This document shows, piece after piece, positions 41,434-48,825 of a DNA stretch of 64,000 nucleotides. The stretch covers positions 372,001-436,000 of the forward strand of contig JAHWHZ010000001.1 of assembly GCA_019322895.1 (NCBI GenBank), in the 5' to 3' direction. The number at the start of each line of letters is the position of its first letter. Position 1 is the first letter of the stretch. The position numbers and the translations under genes are program-made. The stretch is from Candidatus Woesearchaeota archaeon. Lineage in GTDB: Archaea > Nanobdellota > Nanobdellia > Woesearchaeales > ARS49. The notes beneath the pieces are model-generated. The model had not been told where the DNA came from. It saw nothing but the letters and a program-made list of their open reading frames with translations, and ran no database searches.

Positions 41434-42435
41434 TTACCATACTCCAGGTATTTTTTCACCGCACTTGCATTTGCCGTCTTTTAATTTGTTTTGCAATATT
41501 GTAAAATTCATCCTCTCAATGACCATTTCTTTGCACTTGGGGCAGTAGGTATTATCCTCATCTGTTGTCACTACATTGCCTATATACACATAATTCAAGC
41601 CCATTTTCATTGCAAGCTTGCGGGCATCCATCAGTGTTGCTGCAGATGTTGGCGGCAGGTCCTCTAATTTATAGGAAGGATAAAATGCAGAGAAATGCAG
41701 GGGTACATCTGCCCCGATATTTTCTTTTATCCAGGCGCACATCTCTTTAAGTTTTGCGGTGTCGTCATTTAATGTGGGGATGATCAAGTTAGTCAATTCA
41801 AGCCACACATTTTTCTTCTTGTATGTTTTAATGCTTTCTAGCACAGGCTCCAGCCATGCTCCGGAGTATTTTTTGTAGAATTCATTGTCAAATGCTTTCA
41901 AGTCCACATTTGCCCCGTCAATATATTTTATTATGTCCAATAATGCCTCTTTTCCTGTGAACCCGTTTGTCACAAGGACATTCTTCAGCCCCTTTTTATG
42001 AGCTAGCTTAGCAATCTCAAGCACATATTCAAAGAATATGGTCGGTTCATTATATGTATATGCGATTGTTGAGCAGTGCTCTTGTTTTGCCTTCTCAACA
42101 ACTTCCTCAGGAGTTATGTCATAAGTATGCCATTGCCCTGGTTTTGCCTGGCTTGTTGCCCAGTTCTGACAGTGCTGGCACACAAGGTTGCACCCTACAG
42201 TGCCTATTGAAAATGCTGCAGTTCCTGGCTTGAAATGATATAGAGGCTTTTTTTCTATCGGGTCTATCTGCACTCCTGTTGCTTTTCCATATACAAGAGA
42301 ATAAAGCTTTCCTTTCTGGTTCTGCCTTACCCCGCAGAATCCCATTTTTGATTCTTCTATCACGCAGTTTCGCGGGCAAAGAAAGCACTGCACATTCTTG
42401 TTTTTCTGTTTTTTCCACCAAAGTGCTTCTTTCAT
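41434..42435 (-). CDS. amrS: AmmeMemoRadiSam radical SAM enzyme (AmrS)
   Basis: The 333-residue protein is a COG1180-like radical SAM enzyme with the [4Fe-4S] motif CNLVCQHC and a conserved NPTIFFEYV-like run (YTNEPTIFFEYVLEIA seen as YNEPTIFFEYV). An N-terminal CFLCPRNC and a C-terminal CPKC...CKCGEK supply additional cysteines, as in AmrS of the AmmeMemoRadiSam system. The AmrB (Memo) and AmrA partners are not adjacent. The biochemical reaction of the family is not established. Confidence 0.88.
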   Translation of the reverse strand: MKEALWWKKQKNKNVQCFLCPRNCVIEESKMGFCGVRQNQKGKLYSLVYGKATGVQIDPIEKKPLYHFKPGTAAFSIGTVGCNLVCQHCQNWATSQAKPGQWHTYDITPEEVVEKAKQEHCSTIAYTYNEPTIFFEYVLEIAKLAHKKGLKNVLVTNGFTGKEALLDIIKYIDGANVDLKAFDNEFYKKYSGAWLEPVLESIKTYKKKNVWLELTNLIIPTLNDDTAKLKEMCAWIKENIGADVPLHFSAFYPSYKLEDLPPTSAATLMDARKLAMKMGLNYVYIGNVVTTDEDNTYCPKCKEMVIERMNFTILQNKLKDGKCKCGEKIPGVW

Positions 42436-42542
42436 GCATCTGTCGAGTATTGCCTTCTATTAAAAGACTTGTTACTATCCAGGGATAGTCCCAAAAGTTT
42501 TTAATAGTTTTTAAAAAATAATTACTCTGGGGTGTGGAAAAA

Positions 42543-43097
42543 ATGTTCAAACTTTTTAAAAAGAAAAAAGAGGCTGAAGAGGTAGAGCTACCTCCGCCAC
42601 CAATGCCACCAGAGGCAGTGGCAGAAAAGCCAAAAGAGCTGGAACTGCCTGAGATTAAGCCGGCATTTCCTGAAATTCCTTCTGAAGAAGAGATGCCAGA
42701 ATTTCCTGAGATTACTGAAGAGGAAGAATTTGAGCACGTAGAGATACCTTCTCTTCCAGAGCATCCGACAATGGCAGAACACGAGATAAAAATGCCTGAA
42801 ATCAGGCCAAGAAGGGTATTTGAAGAGACTATCAAGGAAGAGGTTGTAGAGCCAGAAGAAATCATCAGGCCTGAAAAAGCAAAGCCGATGTTTGTTGCAG
42901 TGGATGAATACAACAACTTGATGAGCAATGCTAATTTTGTCAGGTCAAAGCTTATTGAAGCAGAAGAATATCTGCAGAGGCTGACTGACCTGAAGAACCA
43001 GGAGCTGAAGGCATTTGACAAGTGGAGAAAGACCTTAGAGAATGTTGAGTCAAAGCTGTCATATGTTGACAAGATCATAGCAAAAGCACAAGGGTGA
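42543..43097 (+). CDS. Acidic coiled-coil protein, first gene of trio
   Basis: A basic N-terminal stub (MFKLFKKKKE) is followed by an acidic Glu/Pro/Ile-rich region (residues 10-105) and a C-terminal coiled coil starting KPMFVAVDEYNNLMSNANFV. That domain is clearly related to the second gene of the trio (see 43102). GGGGTGTGG precedes the ATG at 42543, and an AT-rich TTTTTAATAG at about 42498 may be the promoter. Function is unknown. Confidence 0.7.
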   Translation: MFKLFKKKKEAEEVELPPPPMPPEAVAEKPKELELPEIKPAFPEIPSEEEMPEFPEITEEEEFEHVEIPSLPEHPTMAEHEIKMPEIRPRRVFEETIKEEVVEPEEIIRPEKAKPMFVAVDEYNNLMSNANFVRSKLIEAEEYLQRLTDLKNQELKAFDKWRKTLENVESKLSYVDKIIAKAQG

Positions 43098-43101
43098 AAA
43101 A

Positions 43102-43329
43102 ATGGAACAAAAAGCACCAGTATTTGTCAAGATAGAGGATTACAAGGATATCACCGAGATAATGGCCTTGATCAAGGAAAAGCTTGACCAGGCAAGGTTC
43201 CTGCTTAGCAAGATCAATGAGATAAAGAAGCAGGAAGACTCAGAGATAGAGAACTGGACCAAGGAGCTGGAAGAAGTGACTAGAAGGATATACGAGATAG
43301 ACCAGGCATTATTGAAACCAGAACTATGA
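43102..43329 (+). CDS. Coiled-coil protein, second gene of trio
   Basis: The 75-residue protein is a coiled coil opening APVFVKIEDYKDITEIMALI. It aligns end to end with residues 115-184 of the upstream protein: PMFVAVDEYNNL and PVFVKIEDYKDI, then KSKIIEAEEYLQ-like and EKLDQARFLLS-like helices, and a common KQE/NQE...W (R/T)K...E turn. They are paralogues. The start is 4 nt after the upstream stop, and the stop overlaps the third gene. Confidence 0.72.
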   Translation: MEQKAPVFVKIEDYKDITEIMALIKEKLDQARFLLSKINEIKKQEDSEIENWTKELEEVTRRIYEIDQALLKPEL

Positions 43330-43676
43330 CTAAGGAGAATTTCTTCGTCGGAATAAAGAATCCTGTTAATACCAGGCGCCTTTTGCTTAATTCATCAAAG
43401 GATATTCTTGACGCCTTGAAAGATTATGAGAATTTTGAGAATTTCAAGCAGGAAAAGGCAAAATACATCATTGAATTGAAAAGAATTCTTGACGAGATTC
43501 TTGTGCTCAATAAAAAACTGAAAAAGCACATGCCAAAGACTCCTTTTAAAACACCTAAGAAAAAAGCAACAGGCAAGAAAGCCAAAAAATCAAAGATGCC
43601 TGAAGTTACTTCTAAGATAGAGGAATTAGAGTCAGAGCTTTCCATGATTGAAGGCAGGCTGAAGGCTTTAGAATAA
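43326..43676 (+). CDS. Coiled-coil protein, third gene of trio
   Basis: The 116-residue protein has an opening FFVGIKNPVNTRRLLLNSSK that may be a diverged version of the FVxIxxY domain of its two neighbours, a Lys-rich hinge (KKKATGKKAKKSK) and a C-terminal coil. Overlap by 4 nt with the second gene shows coupling. The three may assemble a hetero-oligomeric structural complex; this is inference. Confidence 0.68.
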   Translation: MTKENFFVGIKNPVNTRRLLLNSSKDILDALKDYENFENFKQEKAKYIIELKRILDEILVLNKKLKKHMPKTPFKTPKKKATGKKAKKSKMPEVTSKIEELESELSMIEGRLKALE

Positions 43677-43677
43677 A

Positions 43678-43686
43678 CTTTATATA
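43678..43686 (+). promoter_or_regulatory. TATA box for the tRNA-Leu(CAA) transcript
   Basis: CTTTATATA lies 25 nt before 43711, the first copy of the tRNA-Leu 5' end, not before the functional copy at 43776. Transcription should therefore begin at the duplicated end. Confidence 0.65.
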
Positions 43687-43708
43687 CTACGGATTAGTTT
43701 TTCTAGCT

Positions 43709-43775
43709 ATGCGGGGCTGCCGACAAATCTGAACGAAGTTCAGAAAGCCGTCACCCACGCATTCGCTACGCTCAT
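43709..43775 (+). repeat. tRNA-Leu(CAA) leader element with duplicated tRNA 5' end
   Basis: ATGCGGGGCTGCCG at 43709-43722 is repeated exactly at 43774-43787, where the tRNA starts at 43776. Between them, a 34-nt core (43723-43756) with the hairpin TCTGAAC/GTTCAGA is identical but for one base to the core before tRNA-Leu(GAG). It ends with a GCAT...ATGC hairpin. Each locus carries its own tRNA-specific duplicate, as expected of target duplication. Confidence 0.82.
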
Positions 43776-43926
43776 GCGGGGCTGCCGGAGCGGCCAAACG
43801 GGACAGAGCTGTTTTGGCGTCCAAACTCAAGGCTGAAGATGAAAATCTGCTGTCTTCCACTTCACAGGAAGTGGTGAGATATCTGTTGGCTTAGTGCCTA
43901 CGCAGGTTCGAATCCTGCGCCCCGCA
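43776..43926 (+). tRNA. tRNA-Leu(CAA) with two introns
   Basis: Acceptor GCGGGGC/GCCCCGC, anticodon stem ACAGA/TCTGT, a class II variable arm and T-arm GCAGG-TTCGAAT-CCTGC are clear. Between the anticodon stem strands lie 74 nt, not 7. The simplest reading is an 18-nt intron with hairpin TTTGG/CCAAA before the loop, then CTCAAG (anticodon CAA), then about 49 nt after position 37 with hairpin CCACTTC/GAAGTGG. Mature length would be 84 nt. The anticodon assignment depends on this splicing model. Confidence 0.82.
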
Positions 43927-44060
43927 TTCATTTTTCTTATTGCGCGATATTGTGAATGCGAGAGAAGAGTTTTACCCCTGTTTGCATAGCAAACAGCAGA
44001 TAGAATGCTTCTCGAGCATGAACGACGAGCGCCCTTTGATCAAACTTTTTTCAAAAGTTT

Positions 44061-44090
44061 GGTTCGCACCTGCGCCCCGCATCATTTTTA
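44061..44090 (+). repeat. Duplicate of the tRNA-Leu(CAA) 3' end
   Basis: GGTTCG..CCTGCGCCCCGCAT.CATTTTT at 44061-44088 matches the T-arm, acceptor 3' strand and 3' flank of tRNA-Leu(CAA) (43905-43935) with a few changes. The copy is about 156 nt downstream. The intervening 125 nt hold the inverted repeats CAAACTTTT/AAAAGTTTG and GTTTGC/GCAAAC and no gene. It resembles the distal attachment copy of an integrated, now decayed element. Confidence 0.75.
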
Positions 44091-44126
44091 AAAACCTTTT
44101 TATACTATTTCTCTAAAGGTGTATCT

Positions 44127-45473
44127 ATGGCAATTGAAATAAAAGCAGTTGGCGGTTATGCTGAAGTCGGCAAGAACATGACTGCCATAAAAGTAGACGA
44201 TGAAGTGGTTGTAATAGACATGGGCATTCATCTTCCGCATTACATCAAGATAACTGAAGAAGAAGGAGAGACTGTTGTAAAGCTCAAGGCAAGTGACTTG
44301 ATAAAAGCAAGAGCTATCCCTAATGACGAGATTATCAAGGAATGGAAAGACAAAGTAAAAGCAATCATTCCGACGCACGCCCACCTGGATCATGTTGGTG
44401 CTATTCCTTACCTGGCTGGAAAATACAAGAATGCCCAGGTTATCTGCACTCCTTTCACTGGAGCTGTATTAAGAGCGATTCTTAAGGATGAAAAAATCAA
44501 GATTCCTAATAAGATAAAGGCAATCAATCCTAATTCAAAGATAAAGATATCTGGCAAGCTGACAGTAGAGCTTGTTAATGTGACACACTCAACACCGCAG
44601 GCTTCAATTGTCGTGATTCACACGCCTTATGGCGCAGTCGTGTATGCCGCTGATTTTAAATTAGATAATTCTCCTACTTTAGGAACAAAGCCGAACTATG
44701 CTGCTTTAGAGCGGATAGGCAAGAAAGGTGTTGTAGCTGCAATCATTAATTCATTGTATGCTGCTTATGACGGCAAATGCCCTTCTGAGAATGTTGCTAA
44801 AGAGATGCTGAGAGGGGTTATGCTTGATGTTGATTCAAGAGGCAAGGCAATCATTGCAACAACATTCTCTTCTCATATCGCAAGACTGAAATCCATCTGC
44901 GCTTTTGGAAAAAAACTGAACAGAAAGATTGTTTTTTTAGGACGTTCTCTGGCAAAATACATTAATGCTGCTTCAGAAGCAAATATCGCTCATTTACAAA
45001 AAGAAGGCGAGGTATGCAGATTTGCAAAACAGATTGCCAGGAAACTGAAGGCAGTGCAGAAAGACGGGCCTGAAAAATATTTATTAGTCGTTACAGGCCA
45101 CCAAGGCGAGCCAAAAGCAACCTTGTCAAAAATGTCTACAGGCATTTATCCTTTCATGTTTGAGGATGAGGATGAGATCATCTTTTCCTGCAATGTCATT
45201 CCAACACCCATCAATAGGGCGTATAGGGAGATTCTAGAAGACCATCTCAAGGCAAAGGGTGCAAGGATTTTCAAGGGAGCGCATGTCTCTGGCCACGGCA
45301 GGAAAGAGGATATGCGGGATCTTATAAAGCTCTTAAAGCCAAAGCACATAATCCCTGTGCACTCTGAAAAGCCTGCAATGGATGCTTTCACAGAACTAGG
45401 CATAAAAATGGGCTATACCGAGGGCAAGACAGCTCACCAGCTTTTAAATGGCCAGTCCCTGCATCTGGAATAA
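44127..45473 (+). CDS. rnj: Ribonuclease J (archaeal beta-CASP MBL nuclease)
   Basis: The 448-residue protein has the MBL motif THAHLDHVGAIPYL, later motifs THSTPQASIVV and YAADFKLDN, and the beta-CASP signature with VSGHGRKEDMRDLIKLLKPK and IPVHSEKPAMDAF. It is a 5'-3' exoribonuclease and endoribonuclease of RNA turnover. Length matches archaeal RNase J. TTTTTATAC at 44095-44105 is its promoter. PCNA follows on the same strand. Confidence 0.95.
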   Translation: MAIEIKAVGGYAEVGKNMTAIKVDDEVVVIDMGIHLPHYIKITEEEGETVVKLKASDLIKARAIPNDEIIKEWKDKVKAIIPTHAHLDHVGAIPYLAGKYKNAQVICTPFTGAVLRAILKDEKIKIPNKIKAINPNSKIKISGKLTVELVNVTHSTPQASIVVIHTPYGAVVYAADFKLDNSPTLGTKPNYAALERIGKKGVVAAIINSLYAAYDGKCPSENVAKEMLRGVMLDVDSRGKAIIATTFSSHIARLKSICAFGKKLNRKIVFLGRSLAKYINAASEANIAHLQKEGEVCRFAKQIARKLKAVQKDGPEKYLLVVTGHQGEPKATLSKMSTGIYPFMFEDEDEIIFSCNVIPTPINRAYREILEDHLKAKGARIFKGAHVSGHGRKEDMRDLIKLLKPKHIIPVHSEKPAMDAFTELGIKMGYTEGKTAHQLLNGQSLHLE

Positions 45474-45534
45474 CCATTGCAAAATAACAAAATATTTATA
45501 TTAGCAAACACTTCTGCTTTTCAGGGGGTATAAA

Positions 45535-46281
45535 ATGAAGTTAACAATAGCAGATTCCACTTATCTTAAGGACAGCATTACAGTTATTTCTGAGCTAGTG
45601 CACGAAGCAAGATTCAAGCTGAATAAAGACGGTATTGAGCTTATTGCAATGGATCCTGCTAATGTGGCTATGGTTGTTTTCAAGCTTCTTTCAAGCGCTT
45701 TTACAGAGTATGAGATTGAAAAAGAGACAGAGATTGCTATAAATCTGGCTAATTTCAAGCAAATATTGCGAAGAGCAAAGGCAAATGACATATTATCATT
45801 AGAATTGACATCTGAGAACAAGCTCAAGATTACCTTGAAAGGCAAATCTGTCAGGACCTTCAGTCTTCCTTTGATTGAAATAGAGGAGTCTGAGCAAAAA
45901 GTCCCTAACCTGTCTTTTCCTGTAATAATCTCAACTGCATCAAATGTCTTGAATGACGCGATTGATGATGCAGATATTGTGGCAGAATCAGTCACATTCA
46001 GTGCAGAGCCAGAAAAGATGATGGTGAGTGCAGAAGGCGACTTGTCAAAGGCGAGCATTGACATTCCTGCAGATGACTTGACAAAAATAAACTCAGACAC
46101 CAAGGCATCTGTCAAGGCAAAATACTCAATTGAATATTTGAAAAAGATGATCCAGGGAGCCAAGCTGGCAAATGATGTGACTATTCACTTCAGCCAGGAT
46201 TATCCGTTAAAACTAGAATACAAGGTAGTAGATAAGGTTTTGCTGAGCTTTATTCTTGCTCCAAGAGTTGAGAATGACTGA
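45535..46281 (+). CDS. pcn: DNA polymerase sliding clamp PCNA
   Basis: The 248-residue clamp has the two-domain PCNA plan, with GIELIAMDPANVAMVVF, the interdomain linker region, and the C-terminal LKLEYKVVDKVLLSFILAPRVE. A ring trimer encircles DNA and tethers polymerase, ligase and Fen1. GGGGTATAAA near 45525 gives a ribosome-binding site, and ATATTTATAT at about 45491 a TATA box. One copy is seen here. Confidence 0.95.
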   Translation: MKLTIADSTYLKDSITVISELVHEARFKLNKDGIELIAMDPANVAMVVFKLLSSAFTEYEIEKETEIAINLANFKQILRRAKANDILSLELTSENKLKITLKGKSVRTFSLPLIEIEESEQKVPNLSFPVIISTASNVLNDAIDDADIVAESVTFSAEPEKMMVSAEGDLSKASIDIPADDLTKINSDTKASVKAKYSIEYLKKMIQGAKLANDVTIHFSQDYPLKLEYKVVDKVLLSFILAPRVEND

Positions 46282-46327
46282 TTTGTAAAGTAAAATTTAA
46301 ATACCCTTTCTTTTTTTAAACTAATTA

Positions 46328-47242
46328 ATGAAAAAGAGGTTTTTGTTGGCAATCTTGATTATCTTATCTTATTTATTTATTCCAAGTGTTTTTGCGCAGG
46401 ATACAATTCCGATTGCTGTTTATCTTATCAGTATTGATAATTATGACATTGCTACCGGCACTTACAATGCTGATTTCTGGGTTGAATTTCAATGCAAAAA
46501 TTGTTCAATTAATGATTTTGAATTGATTAATGGACGCATCATTGACATGAATAAGATTTTTTTACCTGAAACAAACAGCACTTATTACCGGGTTAATGCC
46601 GCCTTTACCGATACAGTGGAATTACATAGCTTCCCTTTAGATAGTCAGACTGTTACAATCGTTATAGAGCACAGCAAACTCACGTCGGATAAGATAGTTT
46701 TAGTTCCTGATTTAAGCAAAAGCGGCATTGATTCCTTTGTTTATATTCCTGGGTGGCGTATTGACGGATGGCAGGCATTTTCTAGGGACCACTTTTATGG
46801 ATTATACGGGCAGTCACATTCAACATATACTTTTGAAGTCAGCCTTACAAGACACAGGGATGCTGCTGTCCTTATCTTGCTTCCTATCTTCTTTGTTGTG
46901 TGTATTATTCTTTTCACTCTTTTGCTGAGCGTTCAAAGGCTTGATTTGCGGGTGGGCATCGTAAGCTCTGCCCTTCTTGCTGCAATAATGTATCATCTTG
47001 CTGTTGGTAGTCATCTGCCGCCTGCTATCGGGTATTTGCTTCTGGTGGACAAGGTGATGCTATTGACTTATTTCATATTGCTTGCAATCTTTATACTTAA
47101 CGTATATCTTCTTTATTTAGTGCATAATAAAAAGATGAAGGCTGCGCAGAAATGGTATTATCGTACAAGATACAGTTGGATTATTATTGCTGCTGCATCA
47201 TATTTGCTTTTATTTATTTTATTTTTCTGGAATTTTGTTTAG
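46328..47242 (+). CDS. Pentameric ligand-gated ion channel homologue (Cys-loop-like)
   Basis: A signal peptide (residues 1-23, ending SVFA) is followed by a beta-rich extracellular domain to about 175 with SFPLDSQTVTIVIE (101-114), the conserved Cys-loop/loop-region FPxDxQ motif. Four membrane helices follow: 179-201 (with LLP), 208-229 (SSALLAAIMYHLAVGSHLPP), 239-266 and 282-303. The M2-M3 segment SSALLAAI...LPPAIGYLLLVDK resembles that of GLIC. It lacks the Cys-loop disulfide, as prokaryotic members do. Ligand and ion are unknown. It has its own TATA (AAATTTAAATACC at about 46294). Confidence 0.78.
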   Translation: MKKRFLLAILIILSYLFIPSVFAQDTIPIAVYLISIDNYDIATGTYNADFWVEFQCKNCSINDFELINGRIIDMNKIFLPETNSTYYRVNAAFTDTVELHSFPLDSQTVTIVIEHSKLTSDKIVLVPDLSKSGIDSFVYIPGWRIDGWQAFSRDHFYGLYGQSHSTYTFEVSLTRHRDAAVLILLPIFFVVCIILFTLLLSVQRLDLRVGIVSSALLAAIMYHLAVGSHLPPAIGYLLLVDKVMLLTYFILLAIFILNVYLLYLVHNKKMKAAQKWYYRTRYSWIIIAAASYLLLFILFFWNFV

Positions 47243-47244
47243 GG

Positions 47245-47667
47245 TTATTTCTTTCCAAAATAAAATACTTTATCCACAGCAACGTCCTCTGATGTAAATC
47301 CGCCTTGCTTAGGATGTTCTTTGCTTTCTTCTTTTTGCGGAAACTTCGTTTGAGTCTCTTGTTTTGGCTTTGCAGGCTGCATTGGCTTTTCTGCTTTCAA
47401 TATCTCTATCTCTGCCTGCATTTTTGCGACTTTTTCTTTTAATTCTGTTATTTCTTGTGAAAATTGCCTGTTCTGCCTTTCAAGCATTATCTGGTATTTG
47501 TGGTCAAAACCGTCTTTTGCTGATGATTTTGAAAGCACTTCACCTACTGCCTCATCTCTCACCATATCACCTGCTTTTGAAAAAGCTTCTGCAGTGCTGT
47601 CTGCCATGCCGTGCTTTTGCAGTTCTTTGCTTAATTCATTCATTTTCTTGAGTTTTTCAACATTCAT
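47245..47667 (-). CDS. Coiled-coil hypothetical protein
   Basis: The 140-residue protein has an N-terminal helical part (MNVEKLKKMNELSKELQKHG), a coiled coil (QNRQFSQEITELKEKVAKMQ) and a Lys/Pro/Gln-rich linker. The C-terminus ends GGFTSEDVAVDKVFYFGKK, perhaps an interaction motif. It lies between the channel gene (convergent) and the zinc-finger gene, 11 nt apart, and may be co-transcribed with the latter. Confidence 0.68.
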   Translation of the reverse strand: MNVEKLKKMNELSKELQKHGMADSTAEAFSKAGDMVRDEAVGEVLSKSSAKDGFDHKYQIMLERQNRQFSQEITELKEKVAKMQAEIEILKAEKPMQPAKPKQETQTKFPQKEESKEHPKQGGFTSEDVAVDKVFYFGKK

Positions 47668-47678
47668 TTATATCATCC

Positions 47679-47957
47679 CTATTGTTCTAATACTAGATAT
47701 CCTTCTTCATCAACTGAGAATATTCTTTTTTGCTTGACAGGCTTTTCTTCTATCCTTGGCTGCTCGCGGGCGCCTTGGCTCTCTTTAGGTTTTTTGGCTG
47801 CAGGAATCTTTGCTCTTTTAACAGTAGAAAGTCTTAATGCACATTTTTCGCAGTAAATCTTTTTTCCTTCTTTTTTTCCAATACAGTATGGGCAGATCTG
47901 TTTTCCGCACCAATGACAAGCGCCGACAGTATTTCTTCTATGTTTTACGCATCTCAT
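47679..47957 (-). CDS. B-box-like zinc-finger protein (92 aa)
   Basis: The N-terminal 45 residues hold CVKHRRNTVGACHWCGKQIC and PYCIGKKEGKKIYCEKCA, a two-zinc B-box-like cross-brace. A Lys/Pro/Gln linker and an acidic end (SVDEEGYLVLEQ) follow. It may form a complex with the coiled-coil product encoded just downstream. Function is unknown. Confidence 0.72.
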   Translation of the reverse strand: MRCVKHRRNTVGACHWCGKQICPYCIGKKEGKKIYCEKCALRLSTVKRAKIPAAKKPKESQGAREQPRIEEKPVKQKRIFSVDEEGYLVLEQ

Positions 47958-48007
47958 ATTTTCCCCTTATGTTTTTTCTAATAAACGCTCATATATAAAC
48001 ATTACTA

Positions 48008-48106
48008 TACGGCTGCCGGGAATTGAACCCGGGCCATGACCTCTCTCCGCTTTTCGATATTTAATTTGCGTGGGAGGGTCAGATCATACCATTAGACCAC
48101 AGCCGT
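48008..48106 (-). tRNA. tRNA-Gly(CCC) with a 28-nt intron
   Basis: The minus strand has acceptor ACGGCTG/CAGCCGT, anticodon stem TGACC/GGTCA, and T-arm CCGGG-TTCAATT-CCCGG. The loop CTCCCA gives anticodon CCC. About 28 nt (48043-48070) interrupt it after position 37. The acceptor begins with A1-U72 instead of the usual G-C of tRNA-Gly. The PAP2-like gene stops at its 5' edge. Confidence 0.9.
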
Positions 48107-48427
48107 TCAGAAAAAAATCAGTTTCATAAGTACTGTAACAAGTATGCCTATTGCAACTCCTACAAATACTTCTTTTGCAGTATGATGTTTTCTTATGTTT
48201 ATTGCGTCATGCACAATTATTGCAGAGAATCCAAGTGTCACAAGGAATATTACTGAGCTGAATCCTTCGGATATTCCGACTGCTGTAGAAAGAGCACTCA
48301 CAAATGCCGCGTGAGAGCTTGGCATTCCTCCTGTCTCAAAAAAAGCTCTTTTCTTTTTAGAAGTAAAAATTTTAATCACTTGGCACAGCAACCAAGCGCA
48401 TAAGACACTAAGAATAATAAATTTCAT
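48107..48427 (-). CDS. Divergent PAP2-family membrane protein
   Basis: The 106-residue protein matches the divergent PAP2 family (DUF212): FETGGMPSSHAAFVSAL carries the conserved PSSH, and HDAINIRKHHTAKEV holds the other histidine motif. Three or four membrane helices are visible (residues 3-19, 40-55, 60-78, 87-104). Family members are truncated relative to classic PAP2 phosphatases; activity is uncertain. It overlaps the PRC-barrel gene by 4 nt. Confidence 0.82.
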   Translation of the reverse strand: MKFIILSVLCAWLLCQVIKIFTSKKKRAFFETGGMPSSHAAFVSALSTAVGISEGFSSVIFLVTLGFSAIIVHDAINIRKHHTAKEVFVGVAIGILVTVLMKLIFF

Positions 48428-48705
48428 GACTGCGGTGTTTCTGCTTCCTCTTCAGCATAGCTTGGCATCGCGGTCTTGGATATTATCATTATATCGCCGA
48501 TTGCTTTTACAAGCTGGTGCGGCACAATCACGCCTTTTGCAGAGCCAAGTATCTTATTCAATATTGAGTTCTTTGATGCCTTTACTCTCCATCCCTGCAC
48601 TTTTGTTGGAGACAGCTGCACTTCTTCTATCTCTCCAAAGTATTCTCCTTGATCAGTAAAGACCTTCATGTCATAGCAATCCGTGATTTTTTTCATTTTT
48701 AACAT
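48424..48705 (-). CDS. PRC-barrel domain protein
   Basis: The protein, 93 residues, has a PRC-barrel fold: MKVFTDQGEYFGEIEEVQLS and WRVKASKNSILNKIL, then GVIVPHQLVKAIGDIMIIS. Archaeal PRC-barrel proteins include division proteins (CdpB type), but assignment is only by fold. GGAGGG just before the ATG at 48705 excludes the longer start at 48771. It overlaps the PAP2-like gene. Confidence 0.8.
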   Translation of the reverse strand: MLKMKKITDCYDMKVFTDQGEYFGEIEEVQLSPTKVQGWRVKASKNSILNKILGSAKGVIVPHQLVKAIGDIMIISKTAMPSYAEEEAETPQS

Positions 48706-48825
48706 AGCCAATCCCTCCTTTAAGTATGATATTTTCAGAAAACACTTGTATATATAAACTTTTTGGAACACCAGTATCTATTTTTACTCGAAAGCTATTT
48801 AAATACAAGCAATACATACAGCTGT

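Noticed and set aside
42119..43117. Long minus-strand open frame of 332 residues
   Set aside because: It is antisense to AmrS and the acidic coiled-coil gene, is rich in Ser/Phe/Gly as expected of a shadow of Glu/Lys codons, and has no recognisable motif.
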